64,000 nt of DNA from Providencia sp. R33 (GTDB taxonomy: Bacteria > Pseudomonadota > Gammaproteobacteria > Enterobacterales > Enterobacteriaceae): contig NZ_CP072453.1 in NCBI RefSeq assembly GCF_019343475.1, positions 2,294,001 through 2,358,000 on the forward strand. Reading direction: 5' to 3'. Positions 37,955 through 47,346 of the stretch are shown piece by piece; within the stretch, counting starts at the first letter, position 1; each line of letters opens with the position of its first letter. Below the pieces are notes generated by a model. It worked only from the letters and a program-made list of their open reading frames with translations. It was not told the origin of the DNA and searched no databases. A program made the translations under genes and the position numbers.

Positions 37955-38739
37955 AAATCGTCCTTTTGTATTTGTTTGCGTGCCATGACATGAATGTAAC
38001 GCCCCATGCTGATATACGGTTCTTCACGGCAATATTGTTGTTCAAGCGCCAACAACGCAGGAAAATCTTTTTGCTGTAACTGCCGACTTTGCAAATAATC
38101 ATGGAAAACTCGGACACCACTTTTCCCTAAGATATCCATCTTACACTCAGCTAACCACTCATCAACTTGTTGAGGAAATAGCGGTTTTTGCGGTGACAAC
38201 GAACGTTTACGGCGACGTTGGATATGTGGTGTTGCAAGATGAAAATTGCCTAAAATTGCATTACGCATCACCAAGCCATTTGCATTATAGAACATGACAG
38301 AAAATACGCCTTCTGGTCTGATTATATCTGCCAGCTGTTCAATTGCATATTTTTGATCGCTAATCCATTCAAGAACCGCGTGAAAAAGAACAAGGTCAAC
38401 CGGTTCATCAACATATTGTGCGATATCTTGTACCGCACAATGGACAAACTGCATGTTACCAATAATTCCCTCTTCTTCCGCTAACTCACGAGCGCGCTCC
38501 AACATCTCTTCGGATAAATCGCAAAGTGTGATTTGATGGCCTAATGCAGCTAATTTGCGCGAAAAATGACCTTCTCCACCACCTGCATCAAGGATCCGTA
38601 GCGTTTTTCCCTTAAACTGAGTCTCTAATAGTTGAGTTAAGTCCTGCCAAACCACCGCTTCGCGTATCTTTCCTTTGGTCGTTCCGTAGATATTTTTTGC
38701 AAATTTATCGACAATATCATCAAAGTTGCGGTCTGCCAT
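37951..38739 (-). CDS. cmoM: CmoM (SmtA), tRNA 5-carboxymethoxyuridine methyltransferase
   Basis: SAM-dependent methyltransferase of 262 residues (E. coli 261) that methylates cmo5U34 to mcmo5U34 in some tRNAs. The SAM motif I is LRILDAGGGEGHFS, followed by LCDLSEEML (motif II region) and VLFHAVLEW. The N-terminus DRNFDDIVDKFAKNIYGTTKG and the C-terminal GVRVFHDYL and GRYIHVMARK match the family. It is the first gene of the muk operon, as in E. coli. Confidence 0.95.
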   Translation of the reverse strand: MADRNFDDIVDKFAKNIYGTTKGKIREAVVWQDLTQLLETQFKGKTLRILDAGGGEGHFSRKLAALGHQITLCDLSEEMLERARELAEEEGIIGNMQFVHCAVQDIAQYVDEPVDLVLFHAVLEWISDQKYAIEQLADIIRPEGVFSVMFYNANGLVMRNAILGNFHLATPHIQRRRKRSLSPQKPLFPQQVDEWLAECKMDILGKSGVRVFHDYLQSRQLQQKDFPALLALEQQYCREEPYISMGRYIHVMARKQIQKDDL

Positions 38740-39077
38740 GTGCTATCCAGTTGCCTATCATTCGTCATTTACAGCGTATTTATGGGGCAATTTGTCGCAA
38801 AAACATCCAAAATTCGTCAGTTTCATCCAGATCTTGATGAAAATTTATCTAATCATGAATATTATCACTGAGTATTGTGCTTATCACACAAGATGTTGGC
38901 GACAATTGAAACGTAAATTATAACAGATAATAGCTATATTTTTGCATAGTAGTTTATTTTGCTCAGCGAATTTCATTTTGGCATTATTAACGTTAATTTT
39001 CGTTGTCTTATGTAGCAAATTTGCCAGACTCATACCGAGTATTGGCCGTGGTTAGTTCCCTGAATATAGGCTTGATT
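38740..39077. other. Divergent cmoM/elyC upstream region
   Basis: About 340 AT-rich bases containing promoters for the muk operon and elyC. No gene is supported. The elyC reading frame is open for 25 codons before the chosen start. Confidence 0.4.
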
Positions 39078-39905
39078 ATGTTATTTTTCTTAAAGAAGTA
39101 CATTGGCTCACTTTTAATGCCATTGCCACTATTGCTCATTATCGGGGCTATCGGACTGCTTTTGCTGTGGTTTACTCGTTGGCAAAAATGGGGAAAAAGC
39201 TTAACAACCGTGAGTTTAGTGCTCATCGCACTACTTGGATTACAACCCGTTTCAGACAGCTTGCTGGCACCTATCGAGGGTAAATTCAATAAACGCTATG
39301 AATTAATCACAGAAAACCCACCACAAGATATCAAATACATCGTGGTCTTAGGCGGCGGCTTTACCTATAACCCAGACTGGAGTCCAAGCGCTAATTTATT
39401 GAGCAACAGTCTACCAAGAGTCACCGAAGGCGTACGTTTATACCTTAAACACCCTGGGAGTAAGCTGATATTCACAGGCGGAAAGGCCAGTAGCACGATA
39501 AGCAGTGCCGAGGTTGCTGCTAAAGTTGCACAGTCATTGGGAGTTCCTGAGTCAGATACGATCCCACTTACTGAGCCCAAAGATACGCAAGAAGAGGCTT
39601 ACGAAGTTGAGAAAATTATTGGAAAAACACCATTTTTGCTTGTGACATCGGCTAATCATTTGCCAAGAGCCATTACAATGTTTACTGATAGAGGTATGCA
39701 ACCTTATCCAGCCCCTGCAAATCAATTAGCCATTAGCAGCGGCATTAATCCATGGGAAAAATACATTCCTTCAGCCTATTACTTCGGCCATAGCGAGCGG
39801 GCTTGGTACGAATTTATTGGCACGATTTGGTGGCATATAAAACCCGACAATACTCAAGCCTTGGAAGAACCACTCAGCACGCCTGAATTAGTTGTTTCCG
39901 AATAA
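39078..39905 (+). CDS. elyC: ElyC (YcbC), DUF218 envelope-biogenesis factor
   Basis: Inner-membrane DUF218 protein of 275 residues (E. coli 259), needed for peptidoglycan synthesis at low temperature in E. coli. It starts MLFFLKKYIGSLLMPLPLLL, matching the E. coli start, with AGG 8 bases upstream; a longer in-frame start at 39003 is less supported. Two N-terminal membrane segments precede the DUF218 domain (IKYIVVLGGG, KLIFTGG, FLLVTSANHLPRA). The acidic C-terminal tail is longer than in E. coli. Confidence 0.92.
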   Translation: MLFFLKKYIGSLLMPLPLLLIIGAIGLLLLWFTRWQKWGKSLTTVSLVLIALLGLQPVSDSLLAPIEGKFNKRYELITENPPQDIKYIVVLGGGFTYNPDWSPSANLLSNSLPRVTEGVRLYLKHPGSKLIFTGGKASSTISSAEVAAKVAQSLGVPESDTIPLTEPKDTQEEAYEVEKIIGKTPFLLVTSANHLPRAITMFTDRGMQPYPAPANQLAISSGINPWEKYIPSAYYFGHSERAWYEFIGTIWWHIKPDNTQALEEPLSTPELVVSE

Positions 39906-39909
39906 AAAC

Positions 39910-39944
39910 AAAAAGGCGTAACTCATTAAGGTTACGCCTTTTTT
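39910..39944. terminator. Bidirectional terminator between elyC and kdsB
   Basis: AAAAAGGCGTAAC and its complement form a 13-bp stem with an 8-base loop; T runs follow on both strands between the convergent genes. Confidence 0.88.
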
Positions 39945-39980
39945 GTCATATTAACTCATTGGTGAAAAACAAATAACGAC

Positions 39981-40727
39981 TTATGATAAGAATTGTTTTC
40001 TCACCAATTCTAGGTCTTCGGGTGTATCAACACCTGCACCAGGTGTCACTTTAGCAACATCCACATGAATTTTTTCACCATACCAAAGCACTCTAAGCTG
40101 CTCAAGCATTTCGATTTTCTCTAGTGGGCTAGCTTCCCAGTGAATATAACGGCGAATAAAGCCTGCACGGTAAGCATAGATACCAATATGACGTAGGAAA
40201 AAATCACCTATTAAATCATGGCTTTTCGCAAAATTATCTCTATCCCATGGGATGGTTGCACGAGAAAAGTACAATGCATACCCTTCATTATCCGTGACCA
40301 CTTTCACTGCATTTGGGTTGAAAGCTTCATGTGCATCATAAATTGGAACAGCCAGAGTGCCCATATTCGCTTTACTACCTTGAAGGTTATGAGCGACTTG
40401 GCTAATAATTTCAGGCGGAATTAAAGGCTCATCGCCCTGCACATTCACAATGATTTCATCATCAGAGAAGCCATATGTATCAATAACCTCAGCCAATCTT
40501 TCCGTACCCGATTGGTGATCAGGGTTAGTCATACAAGCCTCGCCCCCCGCAGCAATAACCGCATTCGCTACATCTTGGTGGTCTGTTGCGACAATCACTC
40601 GGTTCGCACCTGATTTAATGGCTTGCTCCATCACTCGAACAACCATCGGTTTACCATGGATATCAGCCAACGGCTTGCCGGGTAAGCGGGTTGAGGCATA
40701 ACGAGCAGGAATAATAACCGTAAACAT
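39981..40727 (-). CDS. kdsB: KdsB, CMP-KDO synthetase
   Basis: Cytidylyltransferase of 248 residues, equal to E. coli, that activates KDO with CTP for lipopolysaccharide inner-core synthesis. The N-terminal IIPARYASTRLPGKPL nucleotide-binding signature, VIVATDHQDV, NVQGDEPLI and the C-terminal GVDTPEDLELVR are present. It lies 5 bases downstream of ycaR. Confidence 0.97.
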   Translation of the reverse strand: MFTVIIPARYASTRLPGKPLADIHGKPMVVRVMEQAIKSGANRVIVATDHQDVANAVIAAGGEACMTNPDHQSGTERLAEVIDTYGFSDDEIIVNVQGDEPLIPPEIISQVAHNLQGSKANMGTLAVPIYDAHEAFNPNAVKVVTDNEGYALYFSRATIPWDRDNFAKSHDLIGDFFLRHIGIYAYRAGFIRRYIHWEASPLEKIEMLEQLRVLWYGEKIHVDVAKVTPGAGVDTPEDLELVRKQFLS

Positions 40728-40732
40728 GGCGA

Positions 40733-40912
40733 TTATTGTCCTTCATCTAATGAGACTTGGCGTGCTTCGTTTTCGAGTAAAACGGGGATGCCATCACGAA
40801 TGGGATAGGCCAGATGGTCAAACTTGCAGATAAGTTCGAGGTGTTCTTTGTTATAACTTAATTTGCCATGGCAAACAGGGCAGGCAATGATTTCAAGTAA
40901 ACGGTGATCCAT
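40733..40912 (-). CDS. ycaR: YcaR, Trm112-family small protein
   Basis: Small protein of 59 residues beginning MDHRLLEIIACPVCHGKLSY and ending ARQVSLDEGQ (E. coli YcaR 60 residues). It keeps CPVC and the later Cys of LICKF, plus the conserved DGIPVLLENEA. The family is Trm112/UPF0434; its exact role in enterobacteria is not established. The gene is followed after 5 bases by kdsB, which is conserved synteny and suggests co-transcription. Confidence 0.93.
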   Translation of the reverse strand: MDHRLLEIIACPVCHGKLSYNKEHLELICKFDHLAYPIRDGIPVLLENEARQVSLDEGQ

Positions 40913-40997
40913 GTTTTCTCCCGAATGGATTTAACTCACTTGGAGTCAGGATATCACATGCAGATATCACCGTTAACTTTAATCTTTCTGATTAAGA

Positions 40998-41041
40998 TCT
41001 CCTGCGAAGATGAGAGGATGAAAGCAGGAGAAATTGTGCTG
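40998..41041 (-). terminator. Possible terminator of the cold-shock gene
   Basis: TCTCCTGC and its complement form an 8-bp stem with a long (28-base) loop just past the csp stop; the following minus-strand sequence ATCTTAATC is only weakly T-rich. Confidence 0.35.
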
Positions 41042-41047
41042 TTATTT

Positions 41048-41263
41048 CTAGTAAGCAATAACGTCAGCGGCCGTTATGCCATCGGAACTACGTGTTAAGC
41101 AAAACTCGACGTTTTGACCTTCGAATAATGATTTGATTTTTTTATTAGCAATTGATTTTGTTGTCACAAATACATCATCTCCACCTTTCGATGGTGAAAT
41201 AAAACCGTAACCTTCTTTTGCGTCAAACCATTTAACTCGACCCATATGTAATTGAAAATTCAT
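41048..41263 (-). CDS. Divergent cold-shock-domain (CspA-family) protein
   Basis: Single cold-shock domain protein of 71 residues. The RNA-binding RNP1-like motif is KEGYGFISP; the RNP2-like segment reads VFVTTKSI where typical Csp proteins have VFVHF, so a His and a Phe of the nucleic-acid face are missing. The C-terminal EFCLTRSSDG is reminiscent of CspH. An AAGGAG site 7 bases before the ATG at 41263 supports that start over an ATG six codons later. It sits where E. coli has ycaQ between lpxK and ycaR. Confidence 0.85.
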   Translation of the reverse strand: MNFQLHMGRVKWFDAKEGYGFISPSKGGDDVFVTTKSIANKKIKSLFEGQNVEFCLTRSSDGITAADVIAY

Positions 41264-41663
41264 ATTAAAACTCCTTTTGTTCTAAGAACAATACCTTTTT
41301 ATTTTTGTATCATTACTCTTTCTTGCTTCCCATTTATAAATTGCCGATCTATTAATACATTAAAGAGTAATCAAATTTTTACCAATTCATGCACTAAAAT
41401 TATTGTGCATCTATTATAACGCCCATAAATATAGATTTCAGGCACCACGCATCTACTGTGAAGTTAACAGTCTATTTTGACATTATGATGACAAAACTAA
41501 GTAACAACGATTTAACAGCGTTGATGTGCGAGGATATGAAGACTAACTAAAGAACGGAGCGTGAAATTAAGCTAGTATAAAATCCAATTATTACTGTATT
41601 GCATCTAGATACATAATAATTAGACCTATATCACAGTGGCGATATTATTATCATAGTGAAGTG
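41264..41663. other. csp upstream region with a dyad next to the ribosome site
   Basis: About 400 bases between lpxK and csp. TTGTTCT-A-AGAACAA, a perfect 7-bp dyad at 41277-41291, directly adjoins the AAGGAG ribosome site of csp on the minus strand. It could be an operator or an RNA hairpin masking translation. The rest shows no gene; a long csp leader is possible but not demonstrated. Confidence 0.4.
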
Positions 41664-42662
41664 TTAGTGGCAAGTGTTTTTGTTATTTGTGATAAGTTTT
41701 TTTATTTTACTTAGGATTTTTTGCTCATCATTGGATGATAATTGTGCTTTCACGGGTAAAAACCACCAATTGGACTGCGCAAATGAGCGGCATTTAACTG
41801 CATCTTTTTCAGTCATCAGTAAGCTCTGGGTAGGCTTAACAAGTGCGGAAAGTTGCTGTTGTTCATAATCTTGATGGTCAGCAAAAGCGTGGGTACTCAC
41901 CAATGCTACCCCTTTATTTTCTAAAGAAGCAAAAAAGCGGGGCGGATGCCCAATGCCAGCCATTGCAACTACGGATTGAAGCTGAGTAACAGGCTGTTTT
42001 TCTGACGTCACAATATTAACGGCGGTGTCACCTTCAAGAGTCATTAATACTTCGCTCCCCTCTGGCTGACCACCATTAACAATTAATGCATTCACGCTAT
42101 TTAAGCGGCCAGCACGCTCTCGCATTGGTCCTGCTGGTAACCACCATCCATTACCGAAACGACGCTGCCCATCAATCACAACGATTTCATAATCACGTTG
42201 CAATGCATAGTGCTGCAAACCATCATCAGTGATGATCACATCCAATTCATGCAATTCTAATAATGCTTTGATTGCATCACTGCGCTTAGGAGCTACTGCA
42301 ACGGGGGCTTTAGTGCGATGGTAAATTAGAACAGGCTCATCGCCAGCAGCTGTTGTTGGTGTATTTTCATCGAGAACAAGTGGGTAACTCTCCGCTTTTC
42401 CACCATATCCGCGAGATACCACTCCCACACGATAGCCTTCCTTTACTAACGACTCAACCAACCAGATGACTACTGGCGTTTTGCCATTACCTCCAGCTGT
42501 GAGGTTACCCACCACAACCACAGGTATTGGCGCTTTCCAAGAACGACTTAGTCCTACTTTATAGGCTGCATGTCGAACCACTGTTATCAATCCATAAAGA
42601 AAAGATAATGGTAACAGTAAGACATACAACCATGATTTGCCGGACCAAATACGCTCTATCAT
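41664..42662 (-). CDS. lpxK: LpxK, tetraacyldisaccharide 4'-kinase
   Basis: Inner-membrane-associated kinase of 332 residues (E. coli 328) that phosphorylates the 4' position of the lipid A precursor DS-1-P. It has an N-terminal membrane helix (SWLYVLLLPLSFLYGLI) and a P-loop GGNGKT at 57-62, followed by SRGYGGKAE and TDDGLQHYAL. The start overlaps the msbA stop by 4 bases, indicating coupling of lipid A synthesis and flipping. Confidence 0.96.
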   Translation of the reverse strand: MIERIWSGKSWLYVLLLPLSFLYGLITVVRHAAYKVGLSRSWKAPIPVVVVGNLTAGGNGKTPVVIWLVESLVKEGYRVGVVSRGYGGKAESYPLVLDENTPTTAAGDEPVLIYHRTKAPVAVAPKRSDAIKALLELHELDVIITDDGLQHYALQRDYEIVVIDGQRRFGNGWWLPAGPMRERAGRLNSVNALIVNGGQPEGSEVLMTLEGDTAVNIVTSEKQPVTQLQSVVAMAGIGHPPRFFASLENKGVALVSTHAFADHQDYEQQQLSALVKPTQSLLMTEKDAVKCRSFAQSNWWFLPVKAQLSSNDEQKILSKIKKLITNNKNTCH

Positions 42663-44404
42663 TGTTTAAATTGAATACTGTGTAATTGAGAATAAGCCCC
42701 ATTTTGCGCTAGCAGCGCTGTATGCGTACCGCGTTCAATGATACGACCATCTTGTACAACCAAAATTTCATCTGCATTCTCAATTGTTGATAACCGGTGT
42801 GCTATCACCAATGATGTTCTATTTTTCTGTAGTTCATCCAGTGCAGCTTGAATTGCACGTTCTGATTCGGTATCAAGTGCTGATGTAGCTTCATCAAGGA
42901 TCAAAATTGGCGCATCACGTAATAAAGCACGCGCAATTGCAATACGCTGACGTTGCCCACCCGAAAGCATGACACCATTTTCACCAATTACTGTATCTAA
43001 CCCTTTATCAAGCTTAGCAATAAAGTCCATGGCGTAGGCCATTTCAGCTGCTTTTTCAATTTGCTCACGGCTATAGCTACCATCGGTTGCATAAGCAATA
43101 TTATTCGCTATCGTATCGTTAAAAAGGTAAACATGTTGCGATACAAGTGCAACTTGGCTACGCAATGATGAAAGAGTGTAATCACGAATATCATGGCCAT
43201 CAATTTGGATAGAACCTTTATCAATGTCATAAAAACGCGTGATCAGGTTAGCTATTGTCGATTTACCAGAACCTGAGCGCCCAACTAATGCAACTGATTT
43301 CCCCGCAGGTAAAGTAAAAGAAATATCATCTAATGCAGGATGCTCTTTTGTCGCATAGGTAAACGTGACATTCTCAAATTTGATATCACCCTTCACATCC
43401 TTGAGAACTTTTGTGCCGTCATCTTTTTCTTGCTCAGAATCTAAGATAGCAAATAATGTTTGGCAAGCGGCCATACCACGTTGGAATTGTGCGTTAACAT
43501 TCGTTAATGATTTTAACGGGCGCATTAATGCAAACATCGATGAGAAAACAACTGCAATGGTACCAGAAGTAAGTTCATCACGAATATCAGGAAAACTGGC
43601 CGCATACAAAACGAATGCAAGAGCAAATGAGGCAATCAACTGTACGATTGGGTCCGATATTGCAGATGCGGTTACCATTTTCATATTTTGACGGCGCATA
43701 TTGTTACTGACTTTATAAAAACGCTCAGTTTCAACTTTTTGACCACCAAAGATTAAAACTTCTTTGTGCCCTTTTAGCATTTGTTCCGCACTAGCAGTTA
43801 CATGCCCCATGCCTGTTTGCATGTTTTTGCTGATTTTGCGAAAACGCTTAGAAACAATACGGATAGTAATGGAAACGACAGGAGCGATAACAATCAAAAT
43901 GAGAGACAATTGCCAGCTATAATAAAACATCATCGTAAATAAACCGATGATATAAGCGCTTTCACGAATAATTGTAATTAAAGCACCTGAAGATGAAGAC
44001 GCAACTTGTTCGGAATCATAAGTAATACGAGATAAAAGCGTTCCTGTTGATTGTTGGTCAAAAAAACTGACAGGCATTCCCATCATATGGCCAAAAAGTT
44101 TGCGGCGCATATTCATCACCACTTTACCTGCAACCCAAGAAACACAGTACGTTGAGACAAAGCTAGAACCACCACGGACAACCATTAAACCTAACACAGC
44201 GAGTGGTAGCCATTTTAACACGTCGTTATCGGCTTTATCGAAACCTTCATCTAATAAAGGTTTTAATAACGAAATCATGAACGCATCACCAGCAGCGTTT
44301 ATAATAAGAGCTATTGCTGCAACAATTAAGCCCACTTTAAAAGGCGCAATAATTGGCCACAAGCGGCGAAAAGTTTGTTTTGTCGAAAGGTCTTTATCAT
44401 TCAT
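42659..44404 (-). CDS. msbA: MsbA, lipid A flippase ABC exporter
   Basis: Homodimeric ABC exporter half-transporter of 581 residues (E. coli 582) that flips core-lipid A across the inner membrane. Six N-terminal membrane helices precede the ATPase domain, with Walker A GRSGSGKST at 375-383, LSGGQRQRIAIARALL and Walker B ILILDEATSALD. It lies between comEC and lpxK in the E. coli order. Confidence 0.97.
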   Translation of the reverse strand: MNDKDLSTKQTFRRLWPIIAPFKVGLIVAAIALIINAAGDAFMISLLKPLLDEGFDKADNDVLKWLPLAVLGLMVVRGGSSFVSTYCVSWVAGKVVMNMRRKLFGHMMGMPVSFFDQQSTGTLLSRITYDSEQVASSSSGALITIIRESAYIIGLFTMMFYYSWQLSLILIVIAPVVSITIRIVSKRFRKISKNMQTGMGHVTASAEQMLKGHKEVLIFGGQKVETERFYKVSNNMRRQNMKMVTASAISDPIVQLIASFALAFVLYAASFPDIRDELTSGTIAVVFSSMFALMRPLKSLTNVNAQFQRGMAACQTLFAILDSEQEKDDGTKVLKDVKGDIKFENVTFTYATKEHPALDDISFTLPAGKSVALVGRSGSGKSTIANLITRFYDIDKGSIQIDGHDIRDYTLSSLRSQVALVSQHVYLFNDTIANNIAYATDGSYSREQIEKAAEMAYAMDFIAKLDKGLDTVIGENGVMLSGGQRQRIAIARALLRDAPILILDEATSALDTESERAIQAALDELQKNRTSLVIAHRLSTIENADEILVVQDGRIIERGTHTALLAQNGAYSQLHSIQFKQ

Positions 44405-44440
44405 ACTTTTAATTACCAGACTTAATGTAAGCGCACTATT

Positions 44441-46801
44441 CTACTCGGGAAATAGCGGTAAGCCAAACCACAGATGATACCAACGTGGGTAAATTTCATC
44501 GCGATAGCTATGAATACTAATATTTTCTTTTTTAAACCATAAAGTTAACTGACCTTTCTCTGCAGTATTTAACCACTGGATATTATTTTTTTTATACCTT
44601 TCGTAGACCTTTTCCGACGGGATTTTCCATGCACTGTACCTTGCAGATGAAAGTAAAACCATAGATGGTTGAACATTTCTTAACAATAGATTTGTTGATG
44701 ACGTTTTGCTGCCATGGTGTGGCGCAAACAAAATAGAAGAACGAAGGCTTTGTTTATAAGCTTCAACTAATTTTTCCTCCCCCTTCTTTTCTATATCTCC
44801 AGTCAATAAAATTTTATGGTGCCCATCTGTAAACTGTATAACACACGAATCATTATTATGGGAAATAGCCGACAATTTTTCTGGCCACAAAACTTCAAAC
44901 GTCAACTTTCCCCATTGCCATCTTTGCCCTTTAACACAGGGTAAATGTATCATTTGTTTGATTTTACTTCTTTTTGGTTTCGTTTTAATGAGATGATTTC
45001 CAAAACTACTTCGCACATTTAGCCATGGATACTGTTTTAATAGATCACTAACACCACCAGTGTGATCTAAATGATTGTGACTTAAAATCATACCCATTGG
45101 TATTACCCCTTTTTGTTTTAGGAAAGGAATGATTTGTCTTTTGGCATTGCTATGCCCTTTCCAAGAGTTCCCTGTGTCATATAAGTAAGCTAAATTATTT
45201 TGTTCAATAATAACGGCTAATCCATGCCCAATATCGAGTAGTGTCATACTCCAATCATGCTCAGACTTTTTATTATTGCTCCGCTCTATAAAAATCAAAA
45301 CAACAATGCAGCCAATCAGAGAAAGATACGTTCTGTACCACCTAAATAGGCATATTAGAGCCACAGACCAGCAGATGAATAATAGATAATAGGGTATATT
45401 AAAAAGATCCATCCAATAACGGCTAAAAAAAGGTAGCGGAAGCAATCCAAAATCAATGACTCTATCTATAAAATCAAAAATTAAATTTTGTAACATTATA
45501 TTTGGTACTAAAAAAATAGCCAATATTGCGGGTGCCACCCCCCAAGATATCAATGGAACAAACCATAAATTAGCAAATATGCTCATGAAATTAATGCCAT
45601 TAAATACGATGACTTGCATTGGTATTAATAAAACCAATAACCCAACCTGTAAATGAACTAATCCAATGACTTTACCAATAATTTTCTTTTGAATTAGATG
45701 TGTAGATAAAGGAAAAACTCTCAACCAATACAAAATAGCTAAAACAGCAAAACTCGATAACCAAAAGCTATCTGATAAAATAGCAAGTGGATCAAACAAT
45801 AAAATGCCTGCGACACTCCATAATGCCCACTGCCAAGAAAAGTATAATGACGGTCTGTTTCTGATATAAACCCATAAGAACAATGAAAATAGTGCCCTAG
45901 CTGCTGGGATCGCAAAGCCAGAAATCCATGCATACAATAATGCTAATGTTAAACCTAATACAGTTGGAATAACTTGATTCATAAAACGAATAGGAAGCAC
46001 ATACTGTACTCCTCTAGCTATAAGAAGCCCTAAACAATAAGCCAACCCGATATGTAGGCCAGAGATCGCCATTAAGTGGGTTAAACCCGTTTGCTGCAGT
46101 AAGCGCGAGTGTTTTTCAGACAATAGCGCTCTTTCTCCAAACATTAACCCATATATAATCCCAACATTTCTTAAATTGCTCATTGGCTCCATAAAATGAT
46201 TGATTATTTTTTGCCTTGTCGAGCATTCAGAGTTCAATACCGTATTCTGCTTACTTTTTAGTGTACCAATAACTCGTTGTGATAATTGGTGCCGCTGCTG
46301 GTTGAAACTTCCTTCATTCAAAGAGTTATGTAAGGGTTTTAGCTTACTATTAATTCTCCATGACTGCCCTGCACATATAGTTTGTTTGCTTTTCCATATA
46401 GCATAAAGTGGGGGAAATATTTCTTTATTATTAACTTTGTCGATTCTAATTTTAATTTTCTTCTCTTTGCCTTCAGATTGTAGCCTGATGACAGTTATGT
46501 CCAAATAATGATATTTTATTGATAACGAGTAAATATTATTGTTTATGTTATTCCCATGCCAATTTCCCCATAGAAAAAAAACCATCACCAACAAAATAAA
46601 TCTGGTAATTTTATTCAAAAAATAAACAAATAACAAAAAAACAGAAGTAAACAAAATAATAACTGAATCATTAATATTTAAAAGTTTAGGCATGAATAGC
46701 AAGGGTAATATTCCACCAATAACAGCGAATGATACCAATGTTAAGGACAATTTTTGGTCTTTATATTTCCACACTCTATTTTTTCTTTGAAAAAATTTCA
46801 T
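44441..46801 (-). CDS. ycaI: ComEC/Rec2-family DNA-uptake channel protein (YcaI)
   Basis: Polytopic protein of 786 residues (E. coli YcaI about 754). It has N-terminal membrane segments, a DUF4131-like extracytoplasmic region, the Competence domain with many membrane helices (HLMAISGLHIGLAYCLG), and a C-terminal metallo-beta-lactamase domain with SHNHLDHTGG (His575, His577, Asp579, His580) and FAPHHGSKTSS. ComEC proteins pass single-stranded DNA across the inner membrane in competent bacteria. The gene is intact; whether this organism is competent cannot be told from here. It is more AT-rich than its neighbours. Confidence 0.92.
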   Translation of the reverse strand: MKFFQRKNRVWKYKDQKLSLTLVSFAVIGGILPLLFMPKLLNINDSVIILFTSVFLLFVYFLNKITRFILLVMVFFLWGNWHGNNINNNIYSLSIKYHYLDITVIRLQSEGKEKKIKIRIDKVNNKEIFPPLYAIWKSKQTICAGQSWRINSKLKPLHNSLNEGSFNQQRHQLSQRVIGTLKSKQNTVLNSECSTRQKIINHFMEPMSNLRNVGIIYGLMFGERALLSEKHSRLLQQTGLTHLMAISGLHIGLAYCLGLLIARGVQYVLPIRFMNQVIPTVLGLTLALLYAWISGFAIPAARALFSLFLWVYIRNRPSLYFSWQWALWSVAGILLFDPLAILSDSFWLSSFAVLAILYWLRVFPLSTHLIQKKIIGKVIGLVHLQVGLLVLLIPMQVIVFNGINFMSIFANLWFVPLISWGVAPAILAIFLVPNIMLQNLIFDFIDRVIDFGLLPLPFFSRYWMDLFNIPYYLLFICWSVALICLFRWYRTYLSLIGCIVVLIFIERSNNKKSEHDWSMTLLDIGHGLAVIIEQNNLAYLYDTGNSWKGHSNAKRQIIPFLKQKGVIPMGMILSHNHLDHTGGVSDLLKQYPWLNVRSSFGNHLIKTKPKRSKIKQMIHLPCVKGQRWQWGKLTFEVLWPEKLSAISHNNDSCVIQFTDGHHKILLTGDIEKKGEEKLVEAYKQSLRSSILFAPHHGSKTSSTNLLLRNVQPSMVLLSSARYSAWKIPSEKVYERYKKNNIQWLNTAEKGQLTLWFKKENISIHSYRDEIYPRWYHLWFGLPLFPE

Positions 46802-47017
46802 TTTAAATTTTATTTCTTATTTGCATTTAAATATTGCACCTAATTTACCCCTTATTAGATTAACTTTTAATTCATAAATATAACGTTATAAAGCGCTTCC
46901 CAAAAAAATTTATAAAGAGTATTAATTACAAAATTTTTGCGAAGCGCTTCGCAATCATAGGTCGTTAAATATTATTTTAGTTTTCATAGAACTATTTTAG
47001 TTTATTCTAAAGATAAC
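46802..47017. promoter_or_regulatory. comEC upstream region with palindromes
   Basis: Very AT-rich sequence upstream of comEC. A perfect 14-bp palindrome GCGAAGCGCTTCGC occupies 46939-46952, and its core AAGCGCTT recurs at 46891-46898, with the centres 51 bp apart, close to five helical turns. This looks like paired operator half-sites; the regulator is unknown. Confidence 0.4.
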
Positions 47018-47020
47018 GTT

Positions 47021-47272
47021 GGTGTTGGTGTTGGTGTTGGTGTTGGTGTTGGTGTTGGTGTTGGTGTTGGTGTTGGTGTTGGTGTTGGTGTTGGTGTTGG
47101 TGTTGGTGTTGGTGTTGGTGTTGGTGTTGGTGTTGGTGTTGGTGTTGGTGTTGGTGTTGGTGTTGGTGTTGGTGTTGGTGTTGGTGTTGGTGTTGGTGTT
47201 GGTGTTGGTGTTGGTGTTGGTGTTGGTGTTGGTGTTGGTGTTGGTGTTGGTGTTGGTGTTGGTGTTGGTGTT
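47021..47272. repeat. Perfect hexanucleotide tandem repeat, (GGTGTT)42
   Basis: Forty-two uninterrupted copies of GGTGTT (AACACC on the minus strand), flanked by partial units. The reading frames it creates (Pro-Thr repeats on minus, Val-Leu repeats on plus) have no ribosome site or credible start and lie beyond the ihfB terminator, so translation is unlikely. Six-base units cannot shift a frame but would change spacing upstream of comEC. Confidence 0.95.
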
Positions 47273-47283
47273 GGCCAGCGTAT

Positions 47284-47319
47284 AAAAAAACAGCGCCGTA
47301 TAAGATACAAGCGCTGTTT
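47284..47319 (-). terminator. Rho-independent terminator of ihfB
   Basis: AAACAGCGC/GCGCTGTTT stem with a 14-base loop running into seven T on the minus strand, 28 bases past the ihfB stop. Confidence 0.85.
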
Positions 47320-47346
47320 GATGTAATAATTAAGACTTACAGTCTA

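Noticed and set aside
47002..47310. 102-residue Pro-Thr repeat frame (minus) and 88-residue Val-Leu repeat frame (plus)
   Set aside because: They are created by the hexamer array; the minus frame would begin at a TTG inside the ihfB terminator, and neither has a ribosome site or non-repetitive body.
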